A DNA stretch of 8,222 nucleotides from Burkholderiales bacterium (lineage in GTDB: Bacteria > Pseudomonadota > Gammaproteobacteria > Burkholderiales > Burkholderiaceae), in contig CAHJWV010000749.1 in assembly GCA_903643055.1 (NCBI GenBank), positions 1-8,222 on the forward strand, written 5' to 3'. Under the pieces are notes generated by a model. That model saw only the letters and a program-made list of their open reading frames with translations. It was not told the DNA's origin and ran no database searches. Position 1 is the first letter of the stretch; the number at the start of each line of letters is the position of its first letter. Of the stretch, positions 1 to 7,632 are shown piece after piece. Both the position numbers and the translations under genes were made by a program.

Positions 1-1026
1 GACCGCCAGGCCGGTCGGCTTGACCGCCTGCATGAAGACGCTGGGGTCGGCCACCCGAAAGCCATATGACACCGCAATGCGCTGCAGCTCGGCATGGCGC
101 ATCAGCAGGTCACCCAACGCGCGCGCACGGTCGCTCGCAGCCATGAACACCACCTTGTTGATGATCGTTGGCTGCGGGTAGAGCAGCACCATGTCGGGAC
201 CGACGCCCTTCTTGTCGATTGCATAGCTGACCAGCTGGTTCTCGTAGATGAAGGCCATCGGCGTCTTGCCGATGCCGATCGCCACGTAGTCATCAAAGTT
301 GCCATTGACGTAGTTCTCCTGGTAGCCCTGCCGCTTGAACAACTCGGCCAGCCGGGTCGCCAGCGGCAGCGCGGTGGCGCGGTCGGTGACCACGTCGCCG
401 TGCGTGGCATAACTGGTCAGCGCCAGGTACATCGCAGCCGAGTTGCTGCGCCGCACATCGGTGGTCGACACCAGCACGCTGCGCGACACGTCATAGGCCT
501 GCGCGCCTTTCAGGTCTTTCCAGCGCTTCTTCGCCAGCATCGCGGCGGTGAGCTGCGCGATGTCGACGCCATAGAGGCGATCGCCCAAGGGCTTGGCCAT
601 GCCGTTGGCGACCAGGATGTTGGCGATCGGCGCCCAGCTGGCGATCACCATCGGCGTGTGAAATGGAGACGCCTGGGTCATGCCGACGCCGGCCTTGCGC
701 GCGGCGTCGCCGATCTGGTTGGCGGCCACCACGCCCGAAGGAAACAGGAAGTCGGGCATCTGCCCCGCAATCACCCGGGCCGCCATCTCGCGGCTGCCGA
801 CGCGGGTGGCGCGCACCGGCAGGTGGTTGTCCGCAAGGATCTTGCGGACCCGCTCGTCCTTGAAGAAAGGCTCGACGTCGAGCGAGATCACGCCGGTCAG
901 CTCGCCGGCCGCGGCCACTTGCTGCTCGGCCACCGCGGCCTTTTGGCCCTGCAGCGCGAAATACAAGGCCGCGCCGAATGCGGCCAGCAGCAACAAGGTC
1001 AGGATGACTTTGGGCGATTTGGACAT
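1..1026 (-). CDS. Membrane-anchored or exported substrate-binding (periplasmic-binding-like) protein, 3' end cut by window edge
   Basis: The minus strand reads open from an ATG at 1026 to the window edge, 342 residues without a stop, so the C-terminus is missing. The start is supported by GGGGAGG at 1037-1043, ten bases upstream. Residues about 5-25 form one hydrophobic segment after a short basic start. There is no lipobox, so this is a cleavable signal peptide or a membrane anchor with the rest outside the cytoplasm. The mature part has the look of an extracellular solute-binding fold: DVEPFFKDERV near residue 50, then VGSREMAARV, PDFLFPSGVVAANQI, VLVSTTDVRRSNSAAMYLAL, and late FDDYVAIGIGKTPMAFIYEN. 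These blocks resemble substrate-binding-domain proteins that, as I recall, often sit beside VWA-domain and TelA-type toxic-anion-resistance genes; that neighbourhood would lie left of this window and is unseen. No transporter permease or ATPase is visible, so a signalling or scaffold role is as possible as uptake. The ligand is unknown. Confidence 0.8.
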   Translation of the reverse strand, partial: MSKSPKVILTLLLLAAFGAALYFALQGQKAAVAEQQVAAAGELTGVISLDVEPFFKDERVRKILADNHLPVRATRVGSREMAARVIAGQMPDFLFPSGVVAANQIGDAARKAGVGMTQASPFHTPMVIASWAPIANILVANGMAKPLGDRLYGVDIAQLTAAMLAKKRWKDLKGAQAYDVSRSVLVSTTDVRRSNSAAMYLALTSYATHGDVVTDRATALPLATRLAELFKRQGYQENYVNGNFDDYVAIGIGKTPMAFIYENQLVSYAIDKKGVGPDMVLLYPQPTIINKVVFMAASDRARALGDLLMRHAELQRIAVSYGFRVADPSVFMQAVKPTGLAV

Positions 1027-1278
1027 GAACGATCTGCCTCCCCTGTCTGCTGTCGACCGTCAGCACAAGCACCTGCGGCGCAGCTTGCATTTGCCGCTCT
1101 CGCAGCCTGTTAGGTGAATCCGGATGCACTCACCCGGTCGGCAGCATACCTGTTACTTCGCCCCGCCCCCAGGGCGTTTCAGTTTGGTAAATCCAGGGCG
1201 TGGGCGACCAGCCCGTGACGGCGGAGGTAGAGTGTCGGCATACGGCAAGTCAACAGCCGCTTTCAAAGGGAAATTTCA
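1027..1278. other. Divergent intergenic region
   Basis: These 252 bases separate two divergently transcribed genes and must hold the promoters of both. I could not identify a convincing -35/-10 pair on either strand. The 9-mer CCAGGGCGT occurs twice in direct orientation at 1169-1177 and 1193-1201, a start-to-start distance of 24 bases. This could be a paired regulator site or chance in GC-rich DNA. I see no tRNA or recognisable small RNA. Confidence 0.4.
1037..1043 (-). promoter_or_regulatory. Ribosome binding site of the substrate-binding-protein gene
   Basis: On the minus strand this reads GGGGAGG, a strong Shine-Dalgarno match, ten bases before the ATG at 1026. It settles the start codon, because several overlapping frames are open here in the GC-rich sequence. 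Confidence 0.7.
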
Positions 1279-2556
1279 GTGAAGTTCAAACTCCTCTTAT
1301 CGCTCGTCGCGGCACTGTCCATGTCATCGATCGCCGGCTGCGGCGGTGGCTCCGAAGGGCAGATCCGGCTTGTCAACGTGGCCACCGATTACGCCGCACT
1401 GGACCTCTACAAATCGGACGACGATCTGCTGATCGGCAATGTCGCCAGCGACACCGCCAGCGGCTATCACAACCTCGAAAAAGACGGCTACACCTTCAAG
1501 CTCAAGCGCACCAGCACTGGCAGCACCTCGTTGAGCACCGACCAGTCGATCGGCAATGAGGATCACAAGACATTGCTGGCCTACACCACCGGCAAGGTCT
1601 TGAAGGCGCTTTACCTGTCAGATGATGAAGACGGGCCCTCGTCGTCCAATGACAACCGCTTCCGCGTCTTCAACACATCGAGCGAAACCGGCACGGTAGA
1701 CATCTATCTGACCGAGGCCAACACCGATCTCGAAACCGTCGTGCCCGACGTGCAAGCCGGCCTGGAGTCGATGACCGCATTCAGCGACCTGCGCAGCGGA
1801 ACCTACCGCCTGCGCGTCACCGCCCTCAACGACAAGACCGATGTGCGCCTGGACATCCCGAACTTCACGCTGAATCGAGACCAGGTCTCGACGCTGGTGC
1901 TCAGCACCTCGACCGGCGGCGTGCTGATCAACGGCATGCTGCTGAACCAGCAGAACAACGTCGTCTCCGCGAAAAACCCATCAGCCCGCGTGCGCCTGGT
2001 GGCGGATGCCGCCAACAAGGCCACCGTCTCGGCCACGGTGAACGGCGTGGTGCTGGGCACCGCCGTGCCATCGCCACAGGTCGGCGCCTACACCTTGGTT
2101 CCGGCCACCACCTGGGACTTGAACATCTCGATCAACGGCGGCGCCAGCAGCCTACCGACTTCGCTGACGCCAAGCGCCGCCGCACCCGGTGCCGACTACA
2201 CCCTTCTCGTGATGGGCAGCGGCGTGGCCGGCGACGTGACGCTGATCACCGACGACAACCGCACGCCGACGATCGCCAATGGCGCCAAGATCCGCCTGCT
2301 CAATGGCGTGAACGGCCTGGGTGCTTTGACCCTGCGTCAAAACTCGCGCACCGTCGGCACCGCCAACGTGGCCACCGGTACCGCGTCGATTTACAGCAAC
2401 CTCGCGGCCGCCGAGTACGACCTCGATGTGCTCTCGCCGACTTCGACCGCGATTTATTCCGAGCCGGACAAGGCGCTGCTGTCCGGTGGCACCTACACCG
2501 TGTTCATGCTCGGTGAGGCCAACGCACCAACGCACGTGCTGCAGCGCGATCAGTGA
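1279..2556 (+). CDS. DUF4397-like lipoprotein with four repeat units
   Basis: A 425-residue protein with a GTG start; AAAGGGA at 1265-1271, seven bases upstream, and the signal peptide starting right there support this start over the internal ATG. Residues 1-20 are a lipoprotein signal (KFKLLLSLVAAL...) ending in lipobox I-A-G-C with Cys21. The following GGGSEG linker lacks Asp at +2, so outer-membrane sorting is expected under the usual rule. The rest splits into four units, each opening with a similar strand: IRLVNV at 29, FRVFNT at 128, VRLVAD at 238 and IRLLNG at 338, a spacing of 99-110 residues. Each continues with a second strand of the LDLY / VDIYL / ALTLR type and a later G-x-Y strand (YTFKLK, YRLRVT, YDLDVL). 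This is the pattern of the DUF4397 family of beta-sandwich, surface or periplasmic domains. No catalytic motif is visible and the function is unknown. It stands alone on its strand, closed by hairpins before valS. Confidence 0.85.
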   Translation: MKFKLLLSLVAALSMSSIAGCGGGSEGQIRLVNVATDYAALDLYKSDDDLLIGNVASDTASGYHNLEKDGYTFKLKRTSTGSTSLSTDQSIGNEDHKTLLAYTTGKVLKALYLSDDEDGPSSSNDNRFRVFNTSSETGTVDIYLTEANTDLETVVPDVQAGLESMTAFSDLRSGTYRLRVTALNDKTDVRLDIPNFTLNRDQVSTLVLSTSTGGVLINGMLLNQQNNVVSAKNPSARVRLVADAANKATVSATVNGVVLGTAVPSPQVGAYTLVPATTWDLNISINGGASSLPTSLTPSAAAPGADYTLLVMGSGVAGDVTLITDDNRTPTIANGAKIRLLNGVNGLGALTLRQNSRTVGTANVATGTASIYSNLAAAEYDLDVLSPTSTAIYSEPDKALLSGGTYTVFMLGEANAPTHVLQRDQ

Positions 2557-2573
2557 GCTGAAGCCCCGCCCTC

Positions 2574-2643
2574 GCGCATCGGCCCGCCGATGCGCCGCGC
2601 CGGCCCCGAGACCACGCTGTGTGGCTCGGGGCCGGCGCCATTT
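2574..2643 (+). terminator. Tandem hairpins, probable terminator of the lipoprotein gene
   Basis: Two adjacent hairpins begin 18 bases after the lipoprotein stop. The first has a perfect 9-bp stem, 2574-2582 with 2587-2595, around a 4-base loop. The second has a perfect 14-bp stem, 2597-2610 with 2625-2638, rich in G+C. It extends by 4 more pairs (2612-2615 with 2621-2624) past a bulged A to a 5-base loop. Only three T residues follow (2641-2643), so it is a weak match to a classic intrinsic terminator. Its strong stem still fits termination or 3'-end protection of the upstream transcript. Confidence 0.6.
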
Positions 2644-2673
2644 CCGGGGCGCCCGTCGCCTGGAGTGCCCACC

Positions 2674-2679
2674 TACAAT
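2674..2679 (+). promoter_or_regulatory. Candidate -10 element of the valS promoter
   Basis: TACAAT at 2674-2679 matches the sigma-70 -10 consensus in five of six positions and lies between the terminator hairpins and valS. That would put transcription start near 2686 and give a leader of about 45 bases. No good -35 hexamer is seen 16-18 bases upstream, so this is tentative. Confidence 0.4.
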
Positions 2680-2731
2680 TCGCCCCCTCCGCTGCCTCTG
2701 CACAACGCGCCGTTGACCGGGCGCCTCCACC

Positions 2732-5578
2732 ATGACCGAACTCGCCAAATCGTTTGAACCTGCCGCCATCGAAGCGAAATGGGCTCCTGTGTGGGAGCAA
2801 AGCGGCGTCTACGACCCGACGCTGGATGCCAGCAAGCCGTCGTTCAGCATCCAGCTGCCGCCACCGAACGTGACCGGCACGCTGCACATGGGCCATGCGT
2901 TCAACCAGACGATCATGGACTCGCTGACGCGCTACCACCGCATGAAGGGCGACAACACGCTGTGGCTGCCGGGCACCGACCACGCCGGCATCGCAACGCA
3001 GATCGTCGTCGAGCGCCAGCTGCAGGAGAAGGGTCAGAGCCGCCATGACCTCGGCCGCAAGAACTTCGTCGCCAAGGTCTGGGAATGGAAGGAGCAAAGC
3101 GGCTCCACGATCACCGGCCAGATGCGCCGCATGGGCGACTCGGTCAGCTGGGCGCATGAGTACTTCACGATGGACGACAAGCTCTCGAAGGTCGTCACCG
3201 ACACCTTTGTGAAGCTCTATGACGAAGGCCTGATCTACCGCGGCAAGCGGCTGGTCAGCTGGGACCCGATCCTGAAGTCGGCGGTGTCCGATCTCGAAGT
3301 GGAAAGCGAAGAGGAAGACGGCTTTCTGTGGCACATCCGCTATCCCGTCGATAGCAGCGACGAGTCGCTGGTCGTGGCCACGACGCGCCCGGAAACGATG
3401 CTCGGCGACACCGCGGTGATGGTGCATCCGGAAGACGAGCGCTACACGCACCTGATCGGCAAGCAGGTGCGCCTGCCCATCACCGGCCGCCTGGTGCCGG
3501 TGATCGCCGATGACTACGTCGACAAGGCCTTCGGTACCGGCGTCGTGAAGGTCACGCCGGCGCATGACACGAACGACTATCAGGTCGGCGTCCGCCACGG
3601 CTTGCCGATGCTGACGATCTTCACGCTCGATGCGAAGGTGAACGATGAAGCCCCGCAGGCTTATCGCGGCCTCGACCGCTTCGTCGCCCGCAAGCAGATC
3701 GTCGCTCAGCTCGAAGCCGAAGGCCTGATGGTCGAAATCAAGAAGCACAAGCTGATGGTGCCGCGCTGCGCGCGCACCGGCCAGATCATCGAGCCGATGC
3801 TGACCGACCAATGGTTCGTCGCGATGACCCGAGCCGGCAACAACGGCAAGAGCATTGCGCAAGAGGCCATCGAAGCGGTGGAGTCGGGCGATGTGAAGTT
3901 CGTGCCGGAGAACTGGGTCAACACCTACAACCAGTGGATGAAGAACATCCAGGACTGGTGCATCTCGCGCCAGCTCTGGTGGGGCCACCAGATCCCGGCC
4001 TGGTACGGCGAGAACGGCCAGCTCTTCGTCGCCCGCAGCGAAGATGACGCGCGCGCCCAAGCCACCGCGGCTGGCTACACAGGTACGCTGACTCGCGACG
4101 AAGACGTGCTCGACACCTGGTATTCGTCGGCGCTGGTGCCGTTCTCGACCCTCGGCTGGCCCGAGAAGACGATCGAACAAGACCTGTTCCTGCCTTCGTC
4201 GGTGCTCGTGACCGGCTACGACATCATCTTCTTCTGGGTCGCCCGGATGATCATGATGAGCAAGCATTTCACCGGCAAGGTACCGTTCAAGCACGTCTAC
4301 ATCCACGGCCTGGTGCTCGATGCACAGGGCAAGAAGATGAGCAAGTCGGAAGGCAATGTGCTCGACCCGGTCGACCTGATCGATGGCATCGAACTGGCGC
4401 CGCTGCTGGACAAGCGCACGCAAGGCCTGCGCAAGCCCGAGACCGCGCCGAAGGTGCGCAAGGCCACCGAGAAGGAGTTCCCGGAGGGCATTCCGGGCTA
4501 TGGCGCCGATGCGCTGCGCTTCACCTTCGCGGCGATGGCCACGCTGGGCCGCAACCTGAACTTCGACACCAAGCGCTGCGAGGGCTACCGCAATTTCTGC
4601 AACAAGCTCTGGAACGCCACCAAGTTCGTGCTGATGAATTGCGAAGGCCAGGACTGCGGGCTGAAGGAACACAGCAAGGCCGAATGCGCACCGGGCGGCA
4701 CCGCCCACGGTTATCTGACGTTCAGCCAGGCCGACCGCTGGATCGCCAGCGAGTTGCAGCGCGTCGAAGCCGCGGTGGCGCAAGGCTTTGCCGAGTACCG
4801 CATCGACAACGTCGCCAACGCGATCTATCAGTTCGCCTGGGAGAGTTACTGCGACTGGTACCTCGAAATCGCCAAGGTGCAGATCCAGACCGGTGACGCA
4901 TCACAGCAGCGCGCGACGCGCCGCACCCTGGTCCGCACGCTGGAGACCGTGCTGAGGCTGCTGCACCCGATCACGCCGTTTATCACTGCCGAACTGTGGG
5001 ACACCGTGGCGCCGATCGCCGGCCGCAAGGTGGCAGGTGATGCGGCGAGCATCGTCACCGCGCCCTACCCGCAAGCTCAGCTGGAGCGCATCGACCCGCA
5101 AGCCGATGAATGGATCGGCAAGCTGAAGGCCTTGGTCGGCGCCTGCCGTGCGCTGCGCAGCGAGATGTCGCTGTCGCCGGCCGGACGCGTGCCGCTCAAC
5201 GCCTACGGCGACAACGTCTTCCTGAACGAGGCCGCACCGGTGCTAAAGGCGCTGGCCAAGCTCGCCGAAGTGAATGTGTTCAGCGATGAAGCCGCCTTCA
5301 GCGAGGCGACGCGGCAATCGCCAGTCGTCGTGCAAGGCGAAGCGCGGCTGGCCTTGCACGTCGAGATCGACATCGCAGCCGAGAAAGAACGGTTGACGAA
5401 AGAGATCACGCGCCTGCAAGGCGAAATCACCAAGGCACACGCCAAGCTGTCGAACGAATCCTTCGTGGCGCGCGCGCCGGCTGCGGTGGTCGACCAGGAA
5501 AAGCAACGCATCGCCGATTTCACGGCCACGGTGGTCCGACTGCAAGATCAGTTCGGGCGGCTGGGCCAGGCCGCCTGA
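2732..5578 (+). CDS. valS: Valyl-tRNA synthetase
   Basis: Charges tRNA-Val with valine in the cytoplasm using ATP, and hydrolyses mischarged threonyl-tRNA-Val. The 948 residues match the usual length (E. coli ValRS is about 951). Class Ia signatures are complete: [15 protein letters not shown] with the HIGH-type motif HMGH at 52-55, and KKMSKSEGN with KMSKS at 535-539. The CP1 editing domain is intact, with [10 protein letters not shown] from 217 and [12 protein letters not shown] around 272-283 (K273, D279 and D282 in the expected editing pocket). [18 protein letters not shown] begins at 408. After KMSKS comes the family segment ending [11 protein letters not shown], then [12 protein letters not shown] and the anticodon-binding helical domain. 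The C-terminus from about 884 is the charged coiled-coil arm that grips the tRNA. The ATG at 2732 starts the family-typical N-terminus ([20 protein letters not shown]), although no clear Shine-Dalgarno precedes it. It probably has its own promoter near 2674. Confidence 0.98.
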   Translation: MTELAKSFEPAAIEAKWAPVWEQSGVYDPTLDASKPSFSIQLPPPNVTGTLHMGHAFNQTIMDSLTRYHRMKGDNTLWLPGTDHAGIATQIVVERQLQEKGQSRHDLGRKNFVAKVWEWKEQSGSTITGQMRRMGDSVSWAHEYFTMDDKLSKVVTDTFVKLYDEGLIYRGKRLVSWDPILKSAVSDLEVESEEEDGFLWHIRYPVDSSDESLVVATTRPETMLGDTAVMVHPEDERYTHLIGKQVRLPITGRLVPVIADDYVDKAFGTGVVKVTPAHDTNDYQVGVRHGLPMLTIFTLDAKVNDEAPQAYRGLDRFVARKQIVAQLEAEGLMVEIKKHKLMVPRCARTGQIIEPMLTDQWFVAMTRAGNNGKSIAQEAIEAVESGDVKFVPENWVNTYNQWMKNIQDWCISRQLWWGHQIPAWYGENGQLFVARSEDDARAQATAAGYTGTLTRDEDVLDTWYSSALVPFSTLGWPEKTIEQDLFLPSSVLVTGYDIIFFWVARMIMMSKHFTGKVPFKHVYIHGLVLDAQGKKMSKSEGNVLDPVDLIDGIELAPLLDKRTQGLRKPETAPKVRKATEKEFPEGIPGYGADALRFTFAAMATLGRNLNFDTKRCEGYRNFCNKLWNATKFVLMNCEGQDCGLKEHSKAECAPGGTAHGYLTFSQADRWIASELQRVEAAVAQGFAEYRIDNVANAIYQFAWESYCDWYLEIAKVQIQTGDASQQRATRRTLVRTLETVLRLLHPITPFITAELWDTVAPIAGRKVAGDAASIVTAPYPQAQLERIDPQADEWIGKLKALVGACRALRSEMSLSPAGRVPLNAYGDNVFLNEAAPVLKALAKLAEVNVFSDEAAFSEATRQSPVVVQGEARLALHVEIDIAAEKERLTKEITRLQGEITKAHAKLSNESFVARAPAAVVDQEKQRIADFTATVVRLQDQFGRLGQAA

Positions 5579-5841
5579 CACCCGGCTTGGCGAGAACGCA
5601 CCGGGCAGTCGCCTGCCGGCCGCCGATCGTCAAGCCGCGCGTTGTGAACCTGCCACGCCAGCGCTTGCCTCGCTGCAGAATTCAAGCCCTGCAAGCCATG
5701 TGAGGCAGCCTGCTTCGGCTTGTCTGCCACAGGGCTTGCCATTGGCAGCTTCCTTGCTTGTGACTTGCATCGGCATGACACAATGTTTTTGGATACTCGT
5801 ATCTTCCCGAACCCAACACCTCAACCCAGGACCTGACGCAC
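5579..5841 (+). other. valS-galU intergenic region with inverted repeats
   Basis: No gene is supported here. Three structures are visible. A small hairpin, 5601-5608 with 5613-5619 (7 pairs, one bulged G), follows valS by about 22 bases but has no T-run. A perfect 9-base inverted repeat, CAAGCCCTG at 5683-5691 and CAGGGCTTG at 5730-5738, encloses shorter alternatives: CAAGCC 5692-5697 with GGCTTG 5717-5722, or GGCAG 5704-5708 with CTGCC 5724-5728. The two inner pairings cross each other, so only one can form inside the outer stem as a simple nested fold. The galU promoter signals lie downstream of this. Confidence 0.45.
5776..5784 (+). promoter_or_regulatory. Candidate galU promoter (extended -10)
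   Basis: TGACACAAT reads as an extended -10 (TG, one base, then CACAAT), about 58 bases before the galU start. A -35-like TTGTGA lies at 5758-5763 with a short 15-base spacer, which an extended -10 can tolerate. A short inverted repeat, GATAC-TC-GTATC at 5792-5803, lies at about the transcription start and could be an operator. All of this is by inspection only. Confidence 0.35.
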
Positions 5842-6708
5842 ATGCTAGTTACCAAGGCCATCTTCCCCGTGGCGGGACTCGGCACCCGTTTTTTACCGGC
5901 AACCAAGGCGCAGCCGAAGGAAATGTTGCCGGTCGTGGACAAGCCGCTGATCCAGTACGCGGTGGAGGAAGCCTACGCAGCCGGCGTGCGCGAAATGATC
6001 TTCGTGACTGGCCGCCACAAGCGCCCGATCGAAGACCATTTCGACATGACCTTCGAGCTGGAAGTCGCGCTGGAGCAAGCCAACAAGTACGAACTGCTGG
6101 AAGTGGTGCGCAGCGTCAAACCCGACGACATGGAATGCATTTACGTGCGCCAACCGCAGGCTCTGGGCCTCGGCCACGCCGTGCTTTGCGGCCAACGCCT
6201 GATCGGCAACCATCCCTTCGCCGTGCTGTTGGCCGATGACTTGATGGTCGGTGAGAAGCCGGTGCTGCAGCAGATGACCGAGCAGTTCGATGAGTGGCGC
6301 GTGTCGCTGCTGGCCGTCCAGGAAGTGCCGGCCGAGCACACCCGCCGCTACGGCATCGTGGCAGGCACGCAGGTCAATTCACGCCTGATGGACGTCACCC
6401 GCATCGTCGAAAAGCCGGCTCCGGAAGATGCGCCTTCGCGCCTGGGTGTGGCCGGCCGCTACATCCTGACGCCGGGCGTGTTCCATGAAATCGCCAACCA
6501 GCCGCGTGGCGTGGGCGGTGAAATCCAGCTGACCGACGGCATCGCCGGCTTGCTGCGCCGCGAAAAGGTGTTTGCCTTCCAGTACGCCGGCAAGCGCTAT
6601 GACTGCGGCAGCAAGGAAGGCTTCCTGCAGGCTAACGTCGAACTCGCACTGAAGCACCCGCAATTGGGCGCAGGCTTCCGCGAATACCTCCGCGATCTGG
6701 AAATCTGA
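5842..6708 (+). CDS. galU: UTP-glucose-1-phosphate uridylyltransferase
   Basis: Makes UDP-glucose and pyrophosphate from UTP and glucose-1-phosphate in the cytoplasm, supplying glucose units for lipopolysaccharide core, exopolysaccharide and other UDP-sugars. The 288 residues are a normal bacterial GalU length. The N-terminal nucleotide-binding signature, [19 protein letters not shown] at 12-30, contains the conserved Arg16 and Lys26. Further family blocks are LADDLM with D132/D133 (metal and sugar-phosphate site), IVEKP at 188-192, GGEIQLTD at 225-232, and [18 protein letters not shown] from 253. AGGA at 5828-5831, ten bases before the ATG, supports the start. The 263-bp gap from valS with promoter-like sequence suggests independent transcription. 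The gene faces the minus-strand sulfur cluster, with 92 bases between them. Confidence 0.97.
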   Translation: MLVTKAIFPVAGLGTRFLPATKAQPKEMLPVVDKPLIQYAVEEAYAAGVREMIFVTGRHKRPIEDHFDMTFELEVALEQANKYELLEVVRSVKPDDMECIYVRQPQALGLGHAVLCGQRLIGNHPFAVLLADDLMVGEKPVLQQMTEQFDEWRVSLLAVQEVPAEHTRRYGIVAGTQVNSRLMDVTRIVEKPAPEDAPSRLGVAGRYILTPGVFHEIANQPRGVGGEIQLTDGIAGLLRREKVFAFQYAGKRYDCGSKEGFLQANVELALKHPQLGAGFREYLRDLEI

Positions 6709-6720
6709 TTACCGCAGACT

Positions 6721-6778
6721 GTGGCGTGCCGGGATGGCAGGCCACGGATGCCGCCCCGACGCCATCATCCCGATGGCG
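6721..6778. terminator. Two hairpins in the convergent galU / tusA gap
   Basis: The first hairpin pairs 6721-6725 with 6741-6745 and, past one G-G mismatch, 6727-6730 with 6736-6739 around a 5-base loop. The second is a perfect 7-bp stem, 6760-6766 with 6772-6778, with a 5-base loop. They sit between the 3' ends of converging genes, where terminators are expected. Neither is followed by a T-run on either strand, so intrinsic termination is not shown. Confidence 0.35.
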
Positions 6779-6800
6779 ATCAAAGTGCCGGTTGACGCGC

Positions 6801-7028
6801 TCAGCGGCGGCGCAGGTAATGAATGAACTCGTCGCTGATCGCATCTTGTGCGACGAGGTCATTGCCCGTCTGGCGTGCGAACGCCTGAAAGTCGCGGGTC
6901 GACCCCGGGTCGGTCGCCACCACCTTCAGCACATCGCCGCTGTTCATGTCAGCCAGCGCCTTCTTGGCTTTCAGAATCGGCAACGGGCAATTCAAGCCTC
7001 GGGTGTCGAGTTCTTTTTTGAATTCCAT
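6801..7028 (-). CDS. TusA-family sulfur carrier / sulfurtransferase
   Basis: A 75-residue protein from the ATG at 7028. It is a small cytoplasmic carrier that, in the family, holds a persulfide on a conserved cysteine. It passes sulfur from cysteine desulfurases to tRNA thiolation, molybdenum cofactor or other sulfur pathways. The defining motif is clear: DTRGLNCPLPILKAKKAL with CPxP at 14-17, so Cys14 is the expected sulfur-bearing residue. The second half (GDVLKVVATDPGSTRDFQAF, then a hydrophobic C-terminal strand) fits the two-layer TusA fold. Length is just under E. coli TusA (about 81 residues), and the N-terminus lacks extra sequence. The open frame extends much further upstream, but the family start is at this methionine; the ribosome site before it is weak. 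It is the last gene of the cluster, 47 bases after the Nudix gene. TusA, YeeD-like and TusA-like paralogs cannot be told apart by eye, so no symbol is given. Confidence 0.9.
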   Translation of the reverse strand: MEFKKELDTRGLNCPLPILKAKKALADMNSGDVLKVVATDPGSTRDFQAFARQTGNDLVAQDAISDEFIHYLRRR

Positions 7029-7075
7029 GGCTGCACTCGCTTTCTCGGTTAGCCAGCAAAAGCCGGCAACGATGG

Positions 7076-7627
7076 TCAGGTGTCCGCGGCACGCCGCGGC
7101 GGAAGGTCCATCCACTGCGGCGTGATGCCGCGCGACGTCAGCCAGTCGGCCATCGCACGCCCGGTACCGGCCGGCCAGCACTTCACTTCGGCCGGCGGCA
7201 AGGTCTTGTACTCGGCCAACTCCGGCGACAGCACGATGTCGCCTCGGGCCACCGCGTGATACGCAATGATCACCTGGTTCATGCGCTGAAAGTCGTACAC
7301 GCCGATCAGGCTCAGCTCGTCTACCAGCAGCGACGTCTCTTCGGCGATCTCGCGGGCGATGCCACCGCGGGGGGTTTCGCCCGCCTCCATGAAGCCGGTG
7401 ATCAGCCCGAAGAACCGGCCCGGCCAGGCCGCATTGCGCGCCAGCAAGACCTGGCCCTCGCGATCGCTCAGTTCGATCACCGCGGCCAGCACCGGCGTCG
7501 GGTTGTTCCAATGCGTCCAGGCACAGGCCGGGCAACGCGTTCGGGCTTTGGGCCCGCCGTCTTCGTCCAGCGTGATCTGCTGCAGCAGCGTCGCGCAGTT
7601 CGGGCAGAAGTTGTAGGCGTATGCCAT
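7076..7627 (-). CDS. Nudix hydrolase with N-terminal zinc ribbon
   Basis: A 183-residue protein from the ATG at 7627, five bases after the cysM stop, so translation is probably coupled; the open frame continues upstream only as a shadow inside cysM. Residues 8-35 hold two Cys-x-x-Cys pairs (C8/C11 and C32/C35), a zinc ribbon as in NudC-like proteins. The Nudix box is at 78-100, GFMEAGETPRGGIAREIAEE followed by TSL, with catalytic-loop E93, E96 and E97 present. The consensus glycine after EEx is Ser99, a mild departure. Nudix enzymes cleave nucleoside diphosphates linked to another moiety using Mg2+. The NudC substrate motif SQPWPFPxS after the box is absent; YDFQRMNQVIIAYHAVA stands in its place, so NADH or NAD-capped RNA cannot be assumed as substrate. 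Location in the cysM-tusA cluster hints at a sulfur or nucleotide-clearing role but proves none. Confidence 0.9.
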   Translation of the reverse strand: MAYAYNFCPNCATLLQQITLDEDGGPKARTRCPACAWTHWNNPTPVLAAVIELSDREGQVLLARNAAWPGRFFGLITGFMEAGETPRGGIAREIAEETSLLVDELSLIGVYDFQRMNQVIIAYHAVARGDIVLSPELAEYKTLPPAEVKCWPAGTGRAMADWLTSRGITPQWMDLPPRRAADT

Positions 7628-7632
7628 GGCAT

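Noticed and set aside
94..1113. Long plus-strand open frame opposite the binding-protein gene
   Set aside because: Its translation is rich in His, Arg, Gly and Ala without family motifs, typical of the shadow of a GC-rich gene. The minus-strand frame has a signal segment, ribosome site and recognisable blocks.
491..1129. Minus-strand frame of 212 residues overlapping the binding-protein gene
   Set aside because: It is in another frame of the same strand, with low-complexity Arg/Gly-rich translation. It is a shadow.
2504..4783. 759-residue minus-strand open frame opposite valS
   Set aside because: It lies antisense to an unmistakable valS, has a composition heavy in His, Arg, Ala and Asp, and has no domain. 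It is a by-product of GC-rich codon use.
5765..5797. Alternative galU promoter TTGCAT ... GATACT
   Set aside because: The spacer of 21 bases is too long for a normal sigma-70 promoter.
5700..6239. Plus-strand open frame overlapping the start of galU
   Set aside because: It covers galU in another frame and lacks any family signature.
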